Positions 1 to 10,028 are shown, counted from the stretch's first letter. The stretch: 64,000 nucleotides of DNA from Flavobacteriales bacterium (GCA_026418175.1 JAOABX010000012.1:1-64000); one strand, 5' to 3'. The notes: generated from the sequence alone by a model not told the origin. A program made the numbers and translations.

Positions 1-869
1 TGAGAAAATCCACCAGGCCCTGACCAAGTATAGGTAAAGGGTGCCGTTCCGCCTGTTACACTTGCACTTACAGGGGCCCCGGTAACCGTTCCGTTACAAA
101 TAGCTGTAGGTGGACCTGGGTTTGCAAACAAGGTTGGATATGTTGTTACTTGAACAGTATCACAAAATGTCGGAGTACTGCATGGCCCAGAAACAGTGCC
201 ACAAACTTGATAACTCACCGTAGTTGGAGTGCCCGGACCAGGAGTAAATATTGTAGATGGGCAACCCGTTGTGCAACTTAACAAACTGTTATATGCTCCC
301 GGAGCTCCTGGCGAAATAGAATTCCATTGAATAGAGGCAGGATTCAAGCCTGTAACTGTTAAAGTTTTATTACAACCTTCAGTAGTTATAATATCGGGAG
401 ATGCTTGAGGTGCAAGAATTTGATTAAATGTAAATGTATAATTGGGCCCCCCTGTGCGACACATTAAAAAGTAATGGGTATTGGTACCAGGATTTAGACA
501 TACTTGATTTCCACATGTAACTGTAACCCCACAGTTTTGATAATAAAAATTTACGTTTCCACATGGACCGGATGTTGAAAAAGTAACACCTACTGCATTA
601 GGATCTGTTATTATTACAAACATTGAACAACCAAAATTATTTGCTAACCCACAACATTGGTTATCAGCATTGGCAGTTGAGACAGATTGAGATAAAGAAT
701 TGCTTGTAGTGCTTGTAAAATCAAATGTATAAAGATAAATCGGCCCGGAACAACCAGTAAATCCTTGAAAATTACTAGTTAATGTTTGAGCGTATATTGA
801 ATAAAATCCCCCACTTATTAATAGAATTATTTTGAAAAATAATTTTTTATATATGGGTTTTATTTTCAT
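1..869 (-). CDS. Secreted cysteine-containing surface protein, 5' part only
   Basis: The minus-strand frame is open from ATG at 869 to the window edge (about 289 codons, no stop), so only the N-terminus is seen. It starts with a basic stretch and a hydrophobic segment ending in YSIYAQ, a typical Sec signal peptide for this phylum. After that come low-charge, Thr/Ser/Gly/Pro-rich segments with many Cys residues, then a PKD/SprB-like stretch around residues 265-289 (VSASVTGGTAPFTYTWSGPG). Such modules are common in large T9SS-exported adhesins and gliding proteins of Bacteroidota. Export and surface location are inferred; the C-terminal sorting domain that would prove it lies outside the window. 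No function can be named. Confidence 0.75.
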   Translation of the reverse strand, partial: MKIKPIYKKLFFKIILLISGGFYSIYAQTLTSNFQGFTGCSGPIYLYTFDFTSTTSNSLSQSVSTANADNQCCGLANNFGCSMFVIITDPNAVGVTFSTSGPCGNVNFYYQNCGVTVTCGNQVCLNPGTNTHYFLMCRTGGPNYTFTFNQILAPQASPDIITTEGCNKTLTVTGLNPASIQWNSISPGAPGAYNSLLSCTTGCPSTIFTPGPGTPTTVSYQVCGTVSGPCSTPTFCDTVQVTTYPTLFANPGPPTAICNGTVTGAPVSASVTGGTAPFTYTWSGPGGFS

Positions 870-1049
870 GAGTTACAAGGGAAATAATAATTTGTATTAC
901 TAATTTAATAAATACTAACTAAAAACAAAAAAATTCTCAACAAAACCAAACAAATACTAATTTTACATTGTAAATATTAGACGTATTTTATAAAAGCACC
1001 GTTGCATCATTAAACCAAATAATTTAGTGAATTATAATTAACTGATTGA

Positions 1050-2096
1050 ATGATACTTATTATCAACAATAAAAAACAAGTATTAAGCTGGCTTTTTTCT
1101 GGAATAATTTTGGTTTTCAGTATGATAGCTATTGGGGGGATTACCCGGCTTACAGAATCTGGGCTTTCGATTACCGAATGGAACGTTATAATGGGGGCCA
1201 TACCTCCGATGAATGAAACTGACTGGCAGGCAGCGTTTGATAAATACAAGCAATCGCCGGAATACATTCATAAAAATTTTGATTTCACCTTGGAAGATTT
1301 CAAATTCATTTATTGGTGGGAATGGATACATCGTCAATTGGGAAGAATTATTGGCATGGCTTTTCTCATTCCTTTTTTATATTTTCTTATAAAAAAATCA
1401 TTCACTCCGAAGGCAATCCAGCGGCTTCTTATCATATTTTTAGTAGGCGGAATTCAGGGATTTCTAGGATGGTATATGGTTAGTAGCGGCCTGGTAAAGG
1501 AACCCAGAGTAAGCCATTATCGACTTGCTATGCATCTATGTACGGCTTTACTAACCATCAGTTTGATTGGGTGGCTTATATTGGATATAATAGCACAACA
1601 TAAAAACAAAACATCACTATCTGGAAATTTAAGAAAACACTTCTTGTTTGGATGGGTTACACTAGGAGTTATTACTATTCAAATTATATATGGTGCATTT
1701 GTAGCAGGTTTAGATGCTGGACAAATTCATAACACATGGCCAACTATGGATGGGCAATGGATTCATCAGGGAGTAATGATGCAAGGTTTTCCTGATGCTT
1801 TGCACAATTCTAACAGCATAACAACCATTCAGTTTATACATCGTTGGTGGGCAATGGTGGTTGTTTTATGTATCGGAGGATTATGGTTTTCGGCAAGACG
1901 TTTTAAATACCTTCAAAAACATCATTGGCTAGGGTTACACATAATGATGGGGGGAGTAATTATACAATTTTTATTGGGTGTTTTTACTTTGATTTATCAT
2001 GTACCAATTAGCCTGGGTTTAATGCATCAGTTAGGGGCTGTAATTGTACTTCTCAGCACATTGCATCATTTGCATAGCCTAAAATATACAATGTGA
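1050..2096 (+). CDS. ctaA: Heme A synthase (COX15/CtaA family)
   Basis: A 348-residue polytopic membrane protein. The family converts heme O to heme A for cytochrome c oxidase. It shows the expected eight or so hydrophobic segments and the four family histidine contexts: IHRQLGRIIG, RLAMHLCTALL, IHRWWAMV and HQLGAVIVLL. The TRLTESGLS motif after the first membrane helix is also characteristic. Length fits the alpha-proteobacterial/mitochondrial-type enzymes, which are longer than Bacillus CtaA. The gene is monocistronic here and converges with the next gene 37 bp downstream; no cytochrome oxidase genes are nearby. Start: the first ATG of the frame, immediately before the first membrane helix. 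Confidence 0.92.
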   Translation: MILIINNKKQVLSWLFSGIILVFSMIAIGGITRLTESGLSITEWNVIMGAIPPMNETDWQAAFDKYKQSPEYIHKNFDFTLEDFKFIYWWEWIHRQLGRIIGMAFLIPFLYFLIKKSFTPKAIQRLLIIFLVGGIQGFLGWYMVSSGLVKEPRVSHYRLAMHLCTALLTISLIGWLILDIIAQHKNKTSLSGNLRKHFLFGWVTLGVITIQIIYGAFVAGLDAGQIHNTWPTMDGQWIHQGVMMQGFPDALHNSNSITTIQFIHRWWAMVVVLCIGGLWFSARRFKYLQKHHWLGLHIMMGGVIIQFLLGVFTLIYHVPISLGLMHQLGAVIVLLSTLHHLHSLKYTM

Positions 2097-2133
2097 TATT
2101 CATGGCTTTTTTTCATTATTTTAAAATAGGGGA

Positions 2134-3945
2134 TTATTTAACAACTAGCTTTTGTACTGCCTGGCATGATAACGATTGAAAAACAATGTAATAAATACCT
2201 GAAGGGTATTTTGATGTATTGATAAAATAGTTTTTATATCCGGGAGTTGCATCCCCCATAAAGCATGTTTCCACAATCTTACCATTTATATCATATATCT
2301 TTAATGTTATCTTTTCATTTTGTTGATTGAATACTGGAATGCATGTAATTCCCTTGGATGGATTAGGGTACGCTTTCAAAGAAAATACGTCAATTGCATT
2401 TTCTTCAGCAGAAACATTTCCCAGCACATTAAACTTCCAATACCCTTGTGGGGCTGGCATCGGCCGAACCTGTTGTTTGCCAGAATTTGCAGTGGCTTGA
2501 ATGTAATAAAAAATTTTTGAACCAGCTAGCTGTGCTGGAATATAACCGGTCCATGTATCAGTTGCTGGATTAGTTAACGACATCGAAGCTGCTTGATAAC
2601 CTAGTGTAGTATCTGTTGTCCAGTAAACCGTTGCAGTAGCAATTCCACTTTTATGTTGAATCAGTGCATCTACCTGATATGGTGACGAAGTATTCCATGT
2701 ATCTTCTAAATCATTATGAACAATCCGTAGTGGGTCATTAACACCCACAGTGTGCGTAATACAATGAATAACCCCTCCCGCCGAAATAAGGTTTTGATTC
2801 AAGTCTGAATTATTATTTGAATTATCTGAGTCAATAGTAACAATTTTATATCCGGGCATTTGCTCTTTAATTATATGTACTGCTGTGGTATCATATTGTT
2901 CGCGATACACCGGCATAATAATGGTTTTATTAACTATTACAAAATTGGTGTATGTTCTATAATATGCATCAGGGGCATAATTGCCACTGGTACTGGGTGG
3001 CATAGGAATTCTGACTAATTTGTAAGGAGTGCCAAATGAAGATTGAAAGTTGTTCAATACATATTGAAGATTAGCCTCTAGTTGTGGCCCATCAGATATT
3101 CCTGTTGGAAATTCTCCTACTAAAATGGTTTCTTCATTCAGTAACTTCATGTGCATATCAATATGATGAATTTCATCATAAGGAAGGGTTTCCATTTTAA
3201 TATACCTGTTGATTCCCATAAAATCAGAAACAATTTGATTAATCTCAGCTTCGGTGTGATTGGGATACGCAATAGAATACGTGCCGGAACCATCATTTTC
3301 ATCTAAAATTAGCTTTGATGCAAAGGCAGTTCCCATACCATCAACCATCCAGTTGCCCCCTGTATTCATTAAATTATGAGGAGGTGTATTTGTTTCAAAC
3401 AATGGGATCCCAAGTAAAGAAGCATATGCAGCAGGAATTTGATCATCTAATGGACGTGGGCGATTATATATCCAATCTACTAAAATTAAAGAATCTACAT
3501 CATTCAAATAACATGTATTGGCGCCATAATCTCTTATCCAAATAGAATTAAAACCTACCTGAATAAACTTTAAATTATTCAACGGTACACCATGAGTAGT
3601 TAAATTATTTTTCACTGCATTTGAATCGGCACAATGAATAATCACCATACACTCCGTTTGAGCGGCACGAACTATTTCACGAAGAATGGCAGGATAGGAA
3701 GTCCAAGTAATAACCAATGCCTGCACTTCTTCCCACTGAGCAGCAGTACGTACAGGCAACCCGGGAGGAATGGTAATGGAAGAACGTGAAGCTGGATTCA
3801 TAGCCTGCTGCAAGTATCCATCCATTTGTAATTCTTCTCCGGGGGCAAATCCTTTGGGTAAAATCTCCTGCTGTGCAGATAATGGTATAACAAATAATAA
3901 GCTAATTATTATTATTACAACAAACAAAAAGTAGTTTTTAGACAT
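2134..3945 (-). CDS. Secreted peptidylarginine deiminase-like enzyme with T9SS sorting domain
   Basis: 603 residues. Residues 1-25 form a signal peptide ending SAQ. Residues about 60-410 are a Porphyromonas-type PAD/agmatine deiminase fold (PF04371-like). Residues about 415-510 look like an Ig-like domain. The last ~75 residues are a type A T9SS sorting domain (AYPNPSKG near its start, LVVK end). Catalytic positions can be read off: Asp139 in WIRDYG, His261-x-Asp263, Asn334 in TYTN and Cys395 in GGVIHCITH. Arg162 and Arg164 (NRPRP) match in spacing the arginine pair that P. gingivalis PPAD uses to bind C-terminal arginine. The family deiminates arginine, agmatine or peptidylarginine to citrulline-type products plus ammonia. 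Domain order resembles PPAD, so surface or extracellular protein citrullination is plausible but inferred. No agmatine pathway genes are adjacent. Confidence 0.85.
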   Translation of the reverse strand: MSKNYFLFVVIIIISLLFVIPLSAQQEILPKGFAPGEELQMDGYLQQAMNPASRSSITIPPGLPVRTAAQWEEVQALVITWTSYPAILREIVRAAQTECMVIIHCADSNAVKNNLTTHGVPLNNLKFIQVGFNSIWIRDYGANTCYLNDVDSLILVDWIYNRPRPLDDQIPAAYASLLGIPLFETNTPPHNLMNTGGNWMVDGMGTAFASKLILDENDGSGTYSIAYPNHTEAEINQIVSDFMGINRYIKMETLPYDEIHHIDMHMKLLNEETILVGEFPTGISDGPQLEANLQYVLNNFQSSFGTPYKLVRIPMPPSTSGNYAPDAYYRTYTNFVIVNKTIIMPVYREQYDTTAVHIIKEQMPGYKIVTIDSDNSNNNSDLNQNLISAGGVIHCITHTVGVNDPLRIVHNDLEDTWNTSSPYQVDALIQHKSGIATATVYWTTDTTLGYQAASMSLTNPATDTWTGYIPAQLAGSKIFYYIQATANSGKQQVRPMPAPQGYWKFNVLGNVSAEENAIDVFSLKAYPNPSKGITCIPVFNQQNEKITLKIYDINGKIVETCFMGDATPGYKNYFINTSKYPSGIYYIVFQSLSCQAVQKLVVK

Positions 3946-3978
3946 GTTATCAAATTATACATTGAAAGTAATTAAATA

Positions 3979-3986
3979 TACATTTG
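3979..3986 (+). promoter_or_regulatory. Bacteroidota -7 promoter box for ftcD
   Basis: TACATTTG fits the TAnnTTTG consensus and lies 34 bp before the ftcD ATG. A possible -33 TTG is at 3962-3964, with shorter than ideal spacing. Confidence 0.5.
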
Positions 3987-4019
3987 TAAGCAAATCTGAT
4001 ATTAGAATTATAATACCAT

Positions 4020-5696
4020 ATGAAACAACTCATTGAATGTGTGCCCAATTTTTCGGAAGGAAGAGACGAACAAATAATAAATAAAATTGCCGAGTCTATT
4101 CGTGGTGTAGAAGGAGTAAAACTCCTCGATATTGATCCAGGGAAGGCAACCAATCGTACTGTAATTACATTTGTAGGAGAACCTGAACCAGTGATTGAAG
4201 CAGCATTCAGAGCTATTAAAACTGCTTCAGAACTTATTGATATGCGTAAACACAAAGGCGAACATCCCCGAATGGGGGCAACGGATGTCTGTCCGTTAAT
4301 TCCAATTCGAAATATTACAATGGAAGAAACAGTAGCCTACGCAAAAAAATTAGGAGAACGGGTAGGTAATGAACTAGGCATACCTGGTTATTATTATGAG
4401 TATGCAGCTACTTCTCCCCAGCGTAAAAACTTGGCTGATATAAGAGCTGGAGAATATGAAGGATTAGAAAAAAAAATCATGCAACCTGAATGGAAGCCTG
4501 ATTTTGGCCCTCAACAATTTAATGCAAAATCAGGAGCAACTGTAATAGGCGCAAGAAATTTTTTGGTAGCATATAATATCAATTTAAATACAACTAGTAC
4601 CCGAAGAGCCAATGCCATTGCATTTGATGTTCGAGAAGCAGGCCGTGTAAAAACTGATAATCAGGGGAAGCCCTTACTGGATGAAAAGGGTGAACCTATT
4701 CGTATTCCGGGCACCTTGAAATCAGTAAAAGCTATTGGATGGTACATTGAAGAATATGGTATAGCTCAAATTTCAATGAATCTTACAGACATAACCGTAA
4801 CAAGTGTGCATCAAGCTTTTGATGAAGTGTCTGAAAAAGCCCGTTTACGTGGCGTACGCGTTACCGGTTCAGAACTGGTGGGCTTAATTCCTTTGCAATG
4901 TTTATTGGATGCCGGTAAATACTTCCTTAAAAAACAACATCGATCCGTTGGAGTATCAGAAGAAGAGTTAATTAAAATTGCAGTAAAGTCATTAGGATTG
5001 GATGAGCTTCGTCCTTTTGACCCCAAAAAGAAAGTTATTGAATATTTACTGCAAGATGATAATGAAAAAAAATTAGTTGATCTTTCAGCCCGATCATTTT
5101 GTAACGAAACAGCTTCTGAATCACCAGCTCCTGGTGGTGGTTCAGTATCGGCATTCGTTGGATCATTAGGGGCTTCGTTGGCAACAATGGTAGCAAATCT
5201 TTCATCACATAAAAAAGGGTGGGACGACCGTTGGGAGTATTTTTCTGAATGGGCCGAAAAAGGACAACAACTCAAAGATGAGTTACTTTATTTGGTAGAT
5301 GAAGACACGCGGTCATTCAATTACATCATGGATGCTTTTCGATTGCCTAATCAATCTGAAGAAGAAAAGTCGATACGTAAAAAAGCCATTCAGGATGCTA
5401 CTCGATACGCCACAGAAATCCCATTTCGTGTAATGAAAACTGCTTATGCTATATTGGATATTTTAGAAGCTATGGCAGAGCATGGCATGAAAAGTTCTAT
5501 CTCTGATGTAGGAGTTGGTGCATTGTGCGTTCAAACTGCCATGAGCGGAGCGTTTCTCAATGTAAAGATTAATGCTGCATCATTGGAAGATAAAGAATTT
5601 GCCAATTCTATAATTGAACAAGGAAATGAACTCATGGATAATATGCAATATAAAATAAAAAAAATCATGGATTTGGTTGATTCTAAAATCAAATAA
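4020..5696 (+). CDS. ftcD: Bifunctional glutamate formimidoyltransferase / formimidoyltetrahydrofolate cyclodeaminase
   Basis: 558 residues with two fused enzymes. Residues 1-~310 are the formiminotransferase (PNFSEGR at 9-15; GEHPRMGATD at 80-89, with His82 matching the catalytic histidine known from animal FTCD). Residues ~350-550 are the helical cyclodeaminase (ETASESPAPGGGSVSAFVG at its start). It moves the formimino group from formiminoglutamate to tetrahydrofolate and then releases ammonia to give methenyl-THF, the last step of one histidine degradation route. Full length for the fused form. No hutH, hutU or hutI gene is in the window, so the rest of the pathway must be elsewhere. Cytoplasmic, no signal peptide. 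Preceded by a good -7 box. Confidence 0.95.
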   Translation: MKQLIECVPNFSEGRDEQIINKIAESIRGVEGVKLLDIDPGKATNRTVITFVGEPEPVIEAAFRAIKTASELIDMRKHKGEHPRMGATDVCPLIPIRNITMEETVAYAKKLGERVGNELGIPGYYYEYAATSPQRKNLADIRAGEYEGLEKKIMQPEWKPDFGPQQFNAKSGATVIGARNFLVAYNINLNTTSTRRANAIAFDVREAGRVKTDNQGKPLLDEKGEPIRIPGTLKSVKAIGWYIEEYGIAQISMNLTDITVTSVHQAFDEVSEKARLRGVRVTGSELVGLIPLQCLLDAGKYFLKKQHRSVGVSEEELIKIAVKSLGLDELRPFDPKKKVIEYLLQDDNEKKLVDLSARSFCNETASESPAPGGGSVSAFVGSLGASLATMVANLSSHKKGWDDRWEYFSEWAEKGQQLKDELLYLVDEDTRSFNYIMDAFRLPNQSEEEKSIRKKAIQDATRYATEIPFRVMKTAYAILDILEAMAEHGMKSSISDVGVGALCVQTAMSGAFLNVKINAASLEDKEFANSIIEQGNELMDNMQYKIKKIMDLVDSKIK

Positions 5697-5700
5697 TTAC

Positions 5701-5729
5701 TTGACAACCACGGGTTTTTAGTATCTTTA
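5701..5729 (+). promoter_or_regulatory. Putative promoter for the patatin gene
   Basis: TTG at 5701-5703 is followed after 18 bp by TATCTTTA (5722-5729), one base from TAnnTTTG. It lies just after ftcD and 25 bp before the patatin ATG, so this gene may have its own promoter. Confidence 0.45.
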
Positions 5730-5753
5730 TGGCTATTGCTGTAAATTACTTAT

Positions 5754-8042
5754 ATGTTAAAAACCTGGATTAAACATCCCACCCTGCGCGGTATTATTTA
5801 TTTCTTTCCTTTTCAACTGCTATTGCTTCATTTGCAGCGCAACCAAGGTTTATTACTTTTTTGGCTATTGGTTGCTGGATATATTACTCATAGCATTGGG
5901 GCTGATTATGGAATGCCCTATCTTTTTTTATATCCGGAATACATGGGTGGTGTTACTATTGCAAGCTATGCCATTATTGGGTTTGCCTGGGGAGGATTCG
6001 TTATGGCTTTTAATATTTCCAGCTTTATTATTAATAGTCACCGATTCCCGTTTTTAGCAACACTCTCCAGGCCATTTATGAAATATTCATTGAATAATTT
6101 TATTATTCCTGCATTATTTACTATTATTTATATATATCACATTGTGTATTTTTTACGCTTCAGTGAGTTTTATGCATGGACAAGTATTTATTTCCTATGT
6201 GGTTCATTTCTGGGTGGGATGATTCTTTTTATTTTAATTTCACTCGGATACTTTTTATCATTCAACCGCGATTATATTTCGGTATTTGGGATGCATCCAG
6301 AAATGCATGAAGTAGATGGCACACGAAAAAAAAGAATCAAAAAAGTAAAAATAGGAATTGTAGAAAAAATCAATCTAAAGAATATTAAAGACAGGGAAAA
6401 ATATGCAGAAGAATGGATTGTAGAAACATATTTACGAAATCCATTTTCTATAAGAAGAACACGTAGTTCAGAACATTACGAACGAGCTAAATTGATGCAG
6501 ATTTTTAAAAAAAATCATATCAATGCAGCCATATTTGAAATATTTGTTATTGTATCGCTAATTATTCTTGGACTTTTCCGTGAAATTCCATTTTTCAAAA
6601 TTCCGGCCGGGGCAAGTATTCTACTTTTTATTACTATGCTGTTGATGCTTGCAGGTGCCATCCATTTTGTAATGCGACGCTGGTCAACTGTTTTTTTTAT
6701 TGGGTTGTTTTTATTAATTAATTTTTTATCCAGATATCCGCAATTTCATATTACCAATTATGCCTACGGATTAGATTATAGCAATCCGGTAATTTATAAG
6801 CCAACTGATATACAGCAAGAATTAAATAAGAGCAGAACTTTTGAAACAGACCGGATGTATCATTTCAGTATTTTAAATAACTGGAAGAAGAAAGTACAAA
6901 AACGTACCGGCAAAAAACCTAAAATTGTGATTATTAATTGTAGTGGTGGCGGTCTGAAATCAGCATTATGGACATTTTATTCTATCCAGCAAACTGATAA
7001 GGCACTTCATGGAGAATTACTTAAACACACCTTTTTAATTACCGGTTCATCCGGTGGAATGATTGGTGCCAGCTTTATTCGTGAATTATATTTACTAAAA
7101 CAACTTCGTCTCATTGATGACTTGTATCATGATTCGCTAGCCATGAAAATTGCTTCAGATTTACTAAATCCTATTACTACCTCCATTGCACTTAATGACT
7201 TTTTTATCAGGCTTCAATCATTTTCTGAAGGCTCATATCGTTATCCCAAAGATCGTGGATATGCCTTTGAACGACAACTGAATGAAAATACGGATTATTT
7301 GATGGACAAACGTCTCTCAGATTATGCGCCGTATGAAGAAAAAGCGATGATTCCGCTAATGATATTTTCACCGGCTATTATTAATGATGGGAAACGACTG
7401 ATTATATCTCCACTGCCTATGTCGTTTATGAGTTATAATGCCCCTATTAACGGGAGCATTAACAAGCCTATATTAGAAAACATTGAATTCATTAGATTAT
7501 TTAAACAAAACAAAGCACAAAATTTAAAATTCACTACTGCCATTCGGATGAATGCCACTTTCCCTTATATTTTACCTACCGTATCACTTCCTTCTAAGCC
7601 TTCTATGGAGATAATGGATGCCGGGCTACGCGATAATTATGGTACCCGAACTGCCATTACATATCTTTTTCACGTAAAAGACTGGATCAATCAACATACC
7701 AGTGGTGTAATATTAATCAGAACTCATGATAGCCGCCAGCCGGAATATAATCCCCAATATATACGAACTTATGCAGATAATTTATTATCACCTCTTGGCG
7801 GATTATTAAATAACATCAGCAAAATACATTTACAAGAAAACGACCAATTGATACAATTTGCCAGCGCATGGCTCAATGTTCCTATCCATGTATTTGATTA
7901 CAAATTGGCAGAGATTATTACAGGCAAAGAAATTTCGATGAGTCTTCATCTTACAACTAAAGAAAAGATTCAGATCATGGAAGCATTTCAACACCCTTCC
8001 ATTCAAGATAATATCCGTACGATGGAAACATTGTTAAAGTAA
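5754..8042 (+). CDS. Membrane-anchored patatin-like phospholipase
   Basis: 762 residues. About six hydrophobic helices occupy residues 1-345, with a charged cytosolic-looking loop at ~180-255. A patatin domain follows at ~390-720. Patatin signatures are visible: the glycine-rich oxyanion loop SGGGLKSA (~395-402), the nucleophile motif GSSGG with Ser ~429, and the catalytic dyad aspartate in DAGLRDNYG (~622). Patatins are Ser-Asp lipid acyl hydrolases. The N-terminal membrane half is unlike secreted patatins such as ExoU or FapR-linked types and suggests action on inner-membrane lipids. The gene follows ftcD by 57 bp with its own promoter-like site and converges with the E1 gene 9 bp downstream. 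Substrate unknown. Confidence 0.85.
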   Translation: MLKTWIKHPTLRGIIYFFPFQLLLLHLQRNQGLLLFWLLVAGYITHSIGADYGMPYLFLYPEYMGGVTIASYAIIGFAWGGFVMAFNISSFIINSHRFPFLATLSRPFMKYSLNNFIIPALFTIIYIYHIVYFLRFSEFYAWTSIYFLCGSFLGGMILFILISLGYFLSFNRDYISVFGMHPEMHEVDGTRKKRIKKVKIGIVEKINLKNIKDREKYAEEWIVETYLRNPFSIRRTRSSEHYERAKLMQIFKKNHINAAIFEIFVIVSLIILGLFREIPFFKIPAGASILLFITMLLMLAGAIHFVMRRWSTVFFIGLFLLINFLSRYPQFHITNYAYGLDYSNPVIYKPTDIQQELNKSRTFETDRMYHFSILNNWKKKVQKRTGKKPKIVIINCSGGGLKSALWTFYSIQQTDKALHGELLKHTFLITGSSGGMIGASFIRELYLLKQLRLIDDLYHDSLAMKIASDLLNPITTSIALNDFFIRLQSFSEGSYRYPKDRGYAFERQLNENTDYLMDKRLSDYAPYEEKAMIPLMIFSPAIINDGKRLIISPLPMSFMSYNAPINGSINKPILENIEFIRLFKQNKAQNLKFTTAIRMNATFPYILPTVSLPSKPSMEIMDAGLRDNYGTRTAITYLFHVKDWINQHTSGVILIRTHDSRQPEYNPQYIRTYADNLLSPLGGLLNNISKIHLQENDQLIQFASAWLNVPIHVFDYKLAEIITGKEISMSLHLTTKEKIQIMEAFQHPSIQDNIRTMETLLK

Positions 8043-8051
8043 TCCATTGAA

Positions 8052-10028
8052 TTAGTAAGCCAGTAAATCGAGCAATTGTTTTTCAAACCGTTTTTTAGGC
8101 AGAAAATTCCATTCTAGTGCTGAAGAAAAAGGCACAGGCGTATCTAATGAAGCCGAACGAACTACCGGGGCATCTAAATACATAAAACAGTTTTCATTGA
8201 TTTTAGCTGCAATCTCAGCACCAATACCTCCTGTCAAAGTATCTTCATGCAGAATAATTACTTTACCTGTTTTCATTACACTTTGTATAACGGTCTCCAT
8301 ATCAAGAGGCATTAAAGTTCGAAGATCAACTAAATCAGCCGAAATTTCGGGATGACGATTCAGCACATCCAATGCCCAATGAACTCCAAAACCATAAGTA
8401 ATAATTGATACATCATTCCCCTCTTTCACCATCCGTGCCTTGCCAATTTCAGTAGTATAATATCCCTCGGGGACCATTCCGCTGATGCTTCTGTAAAGGG
8501 CCTTATGCTCAAAAAACATCACTGGATTGGGATCCTCAATGGAAGCTATCAAGAGCCCTTTAGCATCTTCTGGAAATGCAGGATACACAATTTTCAATCC
8601 GGGAGTATGAAAAAACCAGGCTTCATTAGATTGAGAATGAAATGGGCCAGCTCCAACACCAGCTCCTGTTGGCATGCGAATCACCACGTCGGCATTTTGC
8701 CCCCAGCGATAATGTATTTTAGCCAAATTATTAACAATAGGGTTAAATCCACTGGTAACAAAATCGGCAAATTGCATTTCAATTACCGATTTCATTTTTT
8801 TAATAGATAACCCAAGGCCGGCTCCTATGATAGCTGATTCACAAAGGGGTGTATTTCGTACACGATCTTTCCCATACTTTTCTAGAAACCCTTCGGTTAC
8901 TTTAAATACACCTCCATACTCTGCAATATCTTGACCCATTAATATTAATTCAGGAAATCGTTGCATGGCTTCATTTAATCCATCAGACACTGCGTCAACA
9001 AAACGTTTTTCACTAACTGACGAAGTTGGAGGAATTACTTTTTGAATGTATGGAGCATATATATCCTGTAATTCTGCTTCAGTATCGGGTGTAACTTCTG
9101 GCTCCGCAAATACCTCTTCTACTCCCCGATCTATTTCTTCACGAATTTCTTTTCTAAAACTTTCTTTTAATTCATCATTTAATATTCCTTGCTGAAATAA
9201 AAAACTTTCATACGTTTTAATTGGATCTTTTTTCTCCCATTCTTCAAACAATTCTTTAGGAACATATTTAGTTCCCGAAGCTTCTTCATGGCCACGCATT
9301 CTAAAAGTAATGCATTCCAATAATACCGGTCGGGGGTTTTCGCGAATATCTTCTGCCAGTTTTTTTACTGTTTTATATACCTCCACCACATTGTTCCCAT
9401 CAATAGTAATTCCTTCCATGCCATACCCCACTGCACGGTCAGCCAATCGTTTGCAGCGAAACTGCTCATTACTTGGAGTAGATAAGCCATAACCATTCGA
9501 TTCAATTAAAAAAATAACCGGCAAATCCCAAACTGAAGCCACATTCAATGATTCATGAAAATCGCCTTCACTGGTTCCTCCATCACCGGTAATTACCAGA
9601 GTTACTTTTTTTTCTTTTTTCAATTTACAGCCCAATGCAATTCCATCGGCCACTGCTAATTGTGGCCCCAAGTGCGATATCATGCCTACTAGGTGATATT
9701 CGTTGGTGCCAAAATGAAAAGAACGCTCCCGGCCTTTGCTAAATCCATTCATTTTTCCCTGCCATTGAGAAAATAAACGATTAAAAGGAACATTCCGGGC
9801 CGTAAACATGCCCAAATTACGGTGCATAGGCAACATATATTCATCTGGATATAATGCTAATGTTGCTCCAACTGAAATTGCTTCTTGTCCTATACCAGAA
9901 AACCATTTAGAAATTTTCCCTTGACGGAGCAATACCAACATTTTTTCCTCAATCATGCGGGGTTTGAGCAAATGCTTATACAGATTTAAAATTTCTTGGG
10001 TTGACAAACCAGTAATATCAAAATGCAT
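8052..10028 (-). CDS. 2-oxoacid dehydrogenase E1, fused alpha and beta subunits
   Basis: 658 residues. Residues 1-~310 are the E1 alpha part with the thiamine-pyrophosphate motif starting GDGGTSEGDF (148-157) and ending with Asn178. Residues ~333-658 are the transketolase-like beta part (DIAEYGGVFKVTEGF; PTGAGVGAGPFHSQSNE). E1 decarboxylates a 2-oxoacid and passes the acyl group to lipoyl-E2. Sequence style resembles branched-chain (2-oxoisovalerate) E1 proteins, which are often fused in Bacteroidota; pyruvate cannot be excluded. E2 and E3 genes are not adjacent. The stop lies 9 bp from the convergent patatin gene. Confidence 0.9.
   Translation of the reverse strand: MHFDITGLSTQEILNLYKHLLKPRMIEEKMLVLLRQGKISKWFSGIGQEAISVGATLALYPDEYMLPMHRNLGMFTARNVPFNRLFSQWQGKMNGFSKGRERSFHFGTNEYHLVGMISHLGPQLAVADGIALGCKLKKEKKVTLVITGDGGTSEGDFHESLNVASVWDLPVIFLIESNGYGLSTPSNEQFRCKRLADRAVGYGMEGITIDGNNVVEVYKTVKKLAEDIRENPRPVLLECITFRMRGHEEASGTKYVPKELFEEWEKKDPIKTYESFLFQQGILNDELKESFRKEIREEIDRGVEEVFAEPEVTPDTEAELQDIYAPYIQKVIPPTSSVSEKRFVDAVSDGLNEAMQRFPELILMGQDIAEYGGVFKVTEGFLEKYGKDRVRNTPLCESAIIGAGLGLSIKKMKSVIEMQFADFVTSGFNPIVNNLAKIHYRWGQNADVVIRMPTGAGVGAGPFHSQSNEAWFFHTPGLKIVYPAFPEDAKGLLIASIEDPNPVMFFEHKALYRSISGMVPEGYYTTEIGKARMVKEGNDVSIITYGFGVHWALDVLNRHPEISADLVDLRTLMPLDMETVIQSVMKTGKVIILHEDTLTGGIGAEIAAKINENCFMYLDAPVVRSASLDTPVPFSSALEWNFLPKKRFEKQLLDLLAY

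Noticed and set aside
4811..5275. 154-codon minus-strand frame
   Set aside because: Lies inside ftcD, which has full-length family motifs in the other strand.
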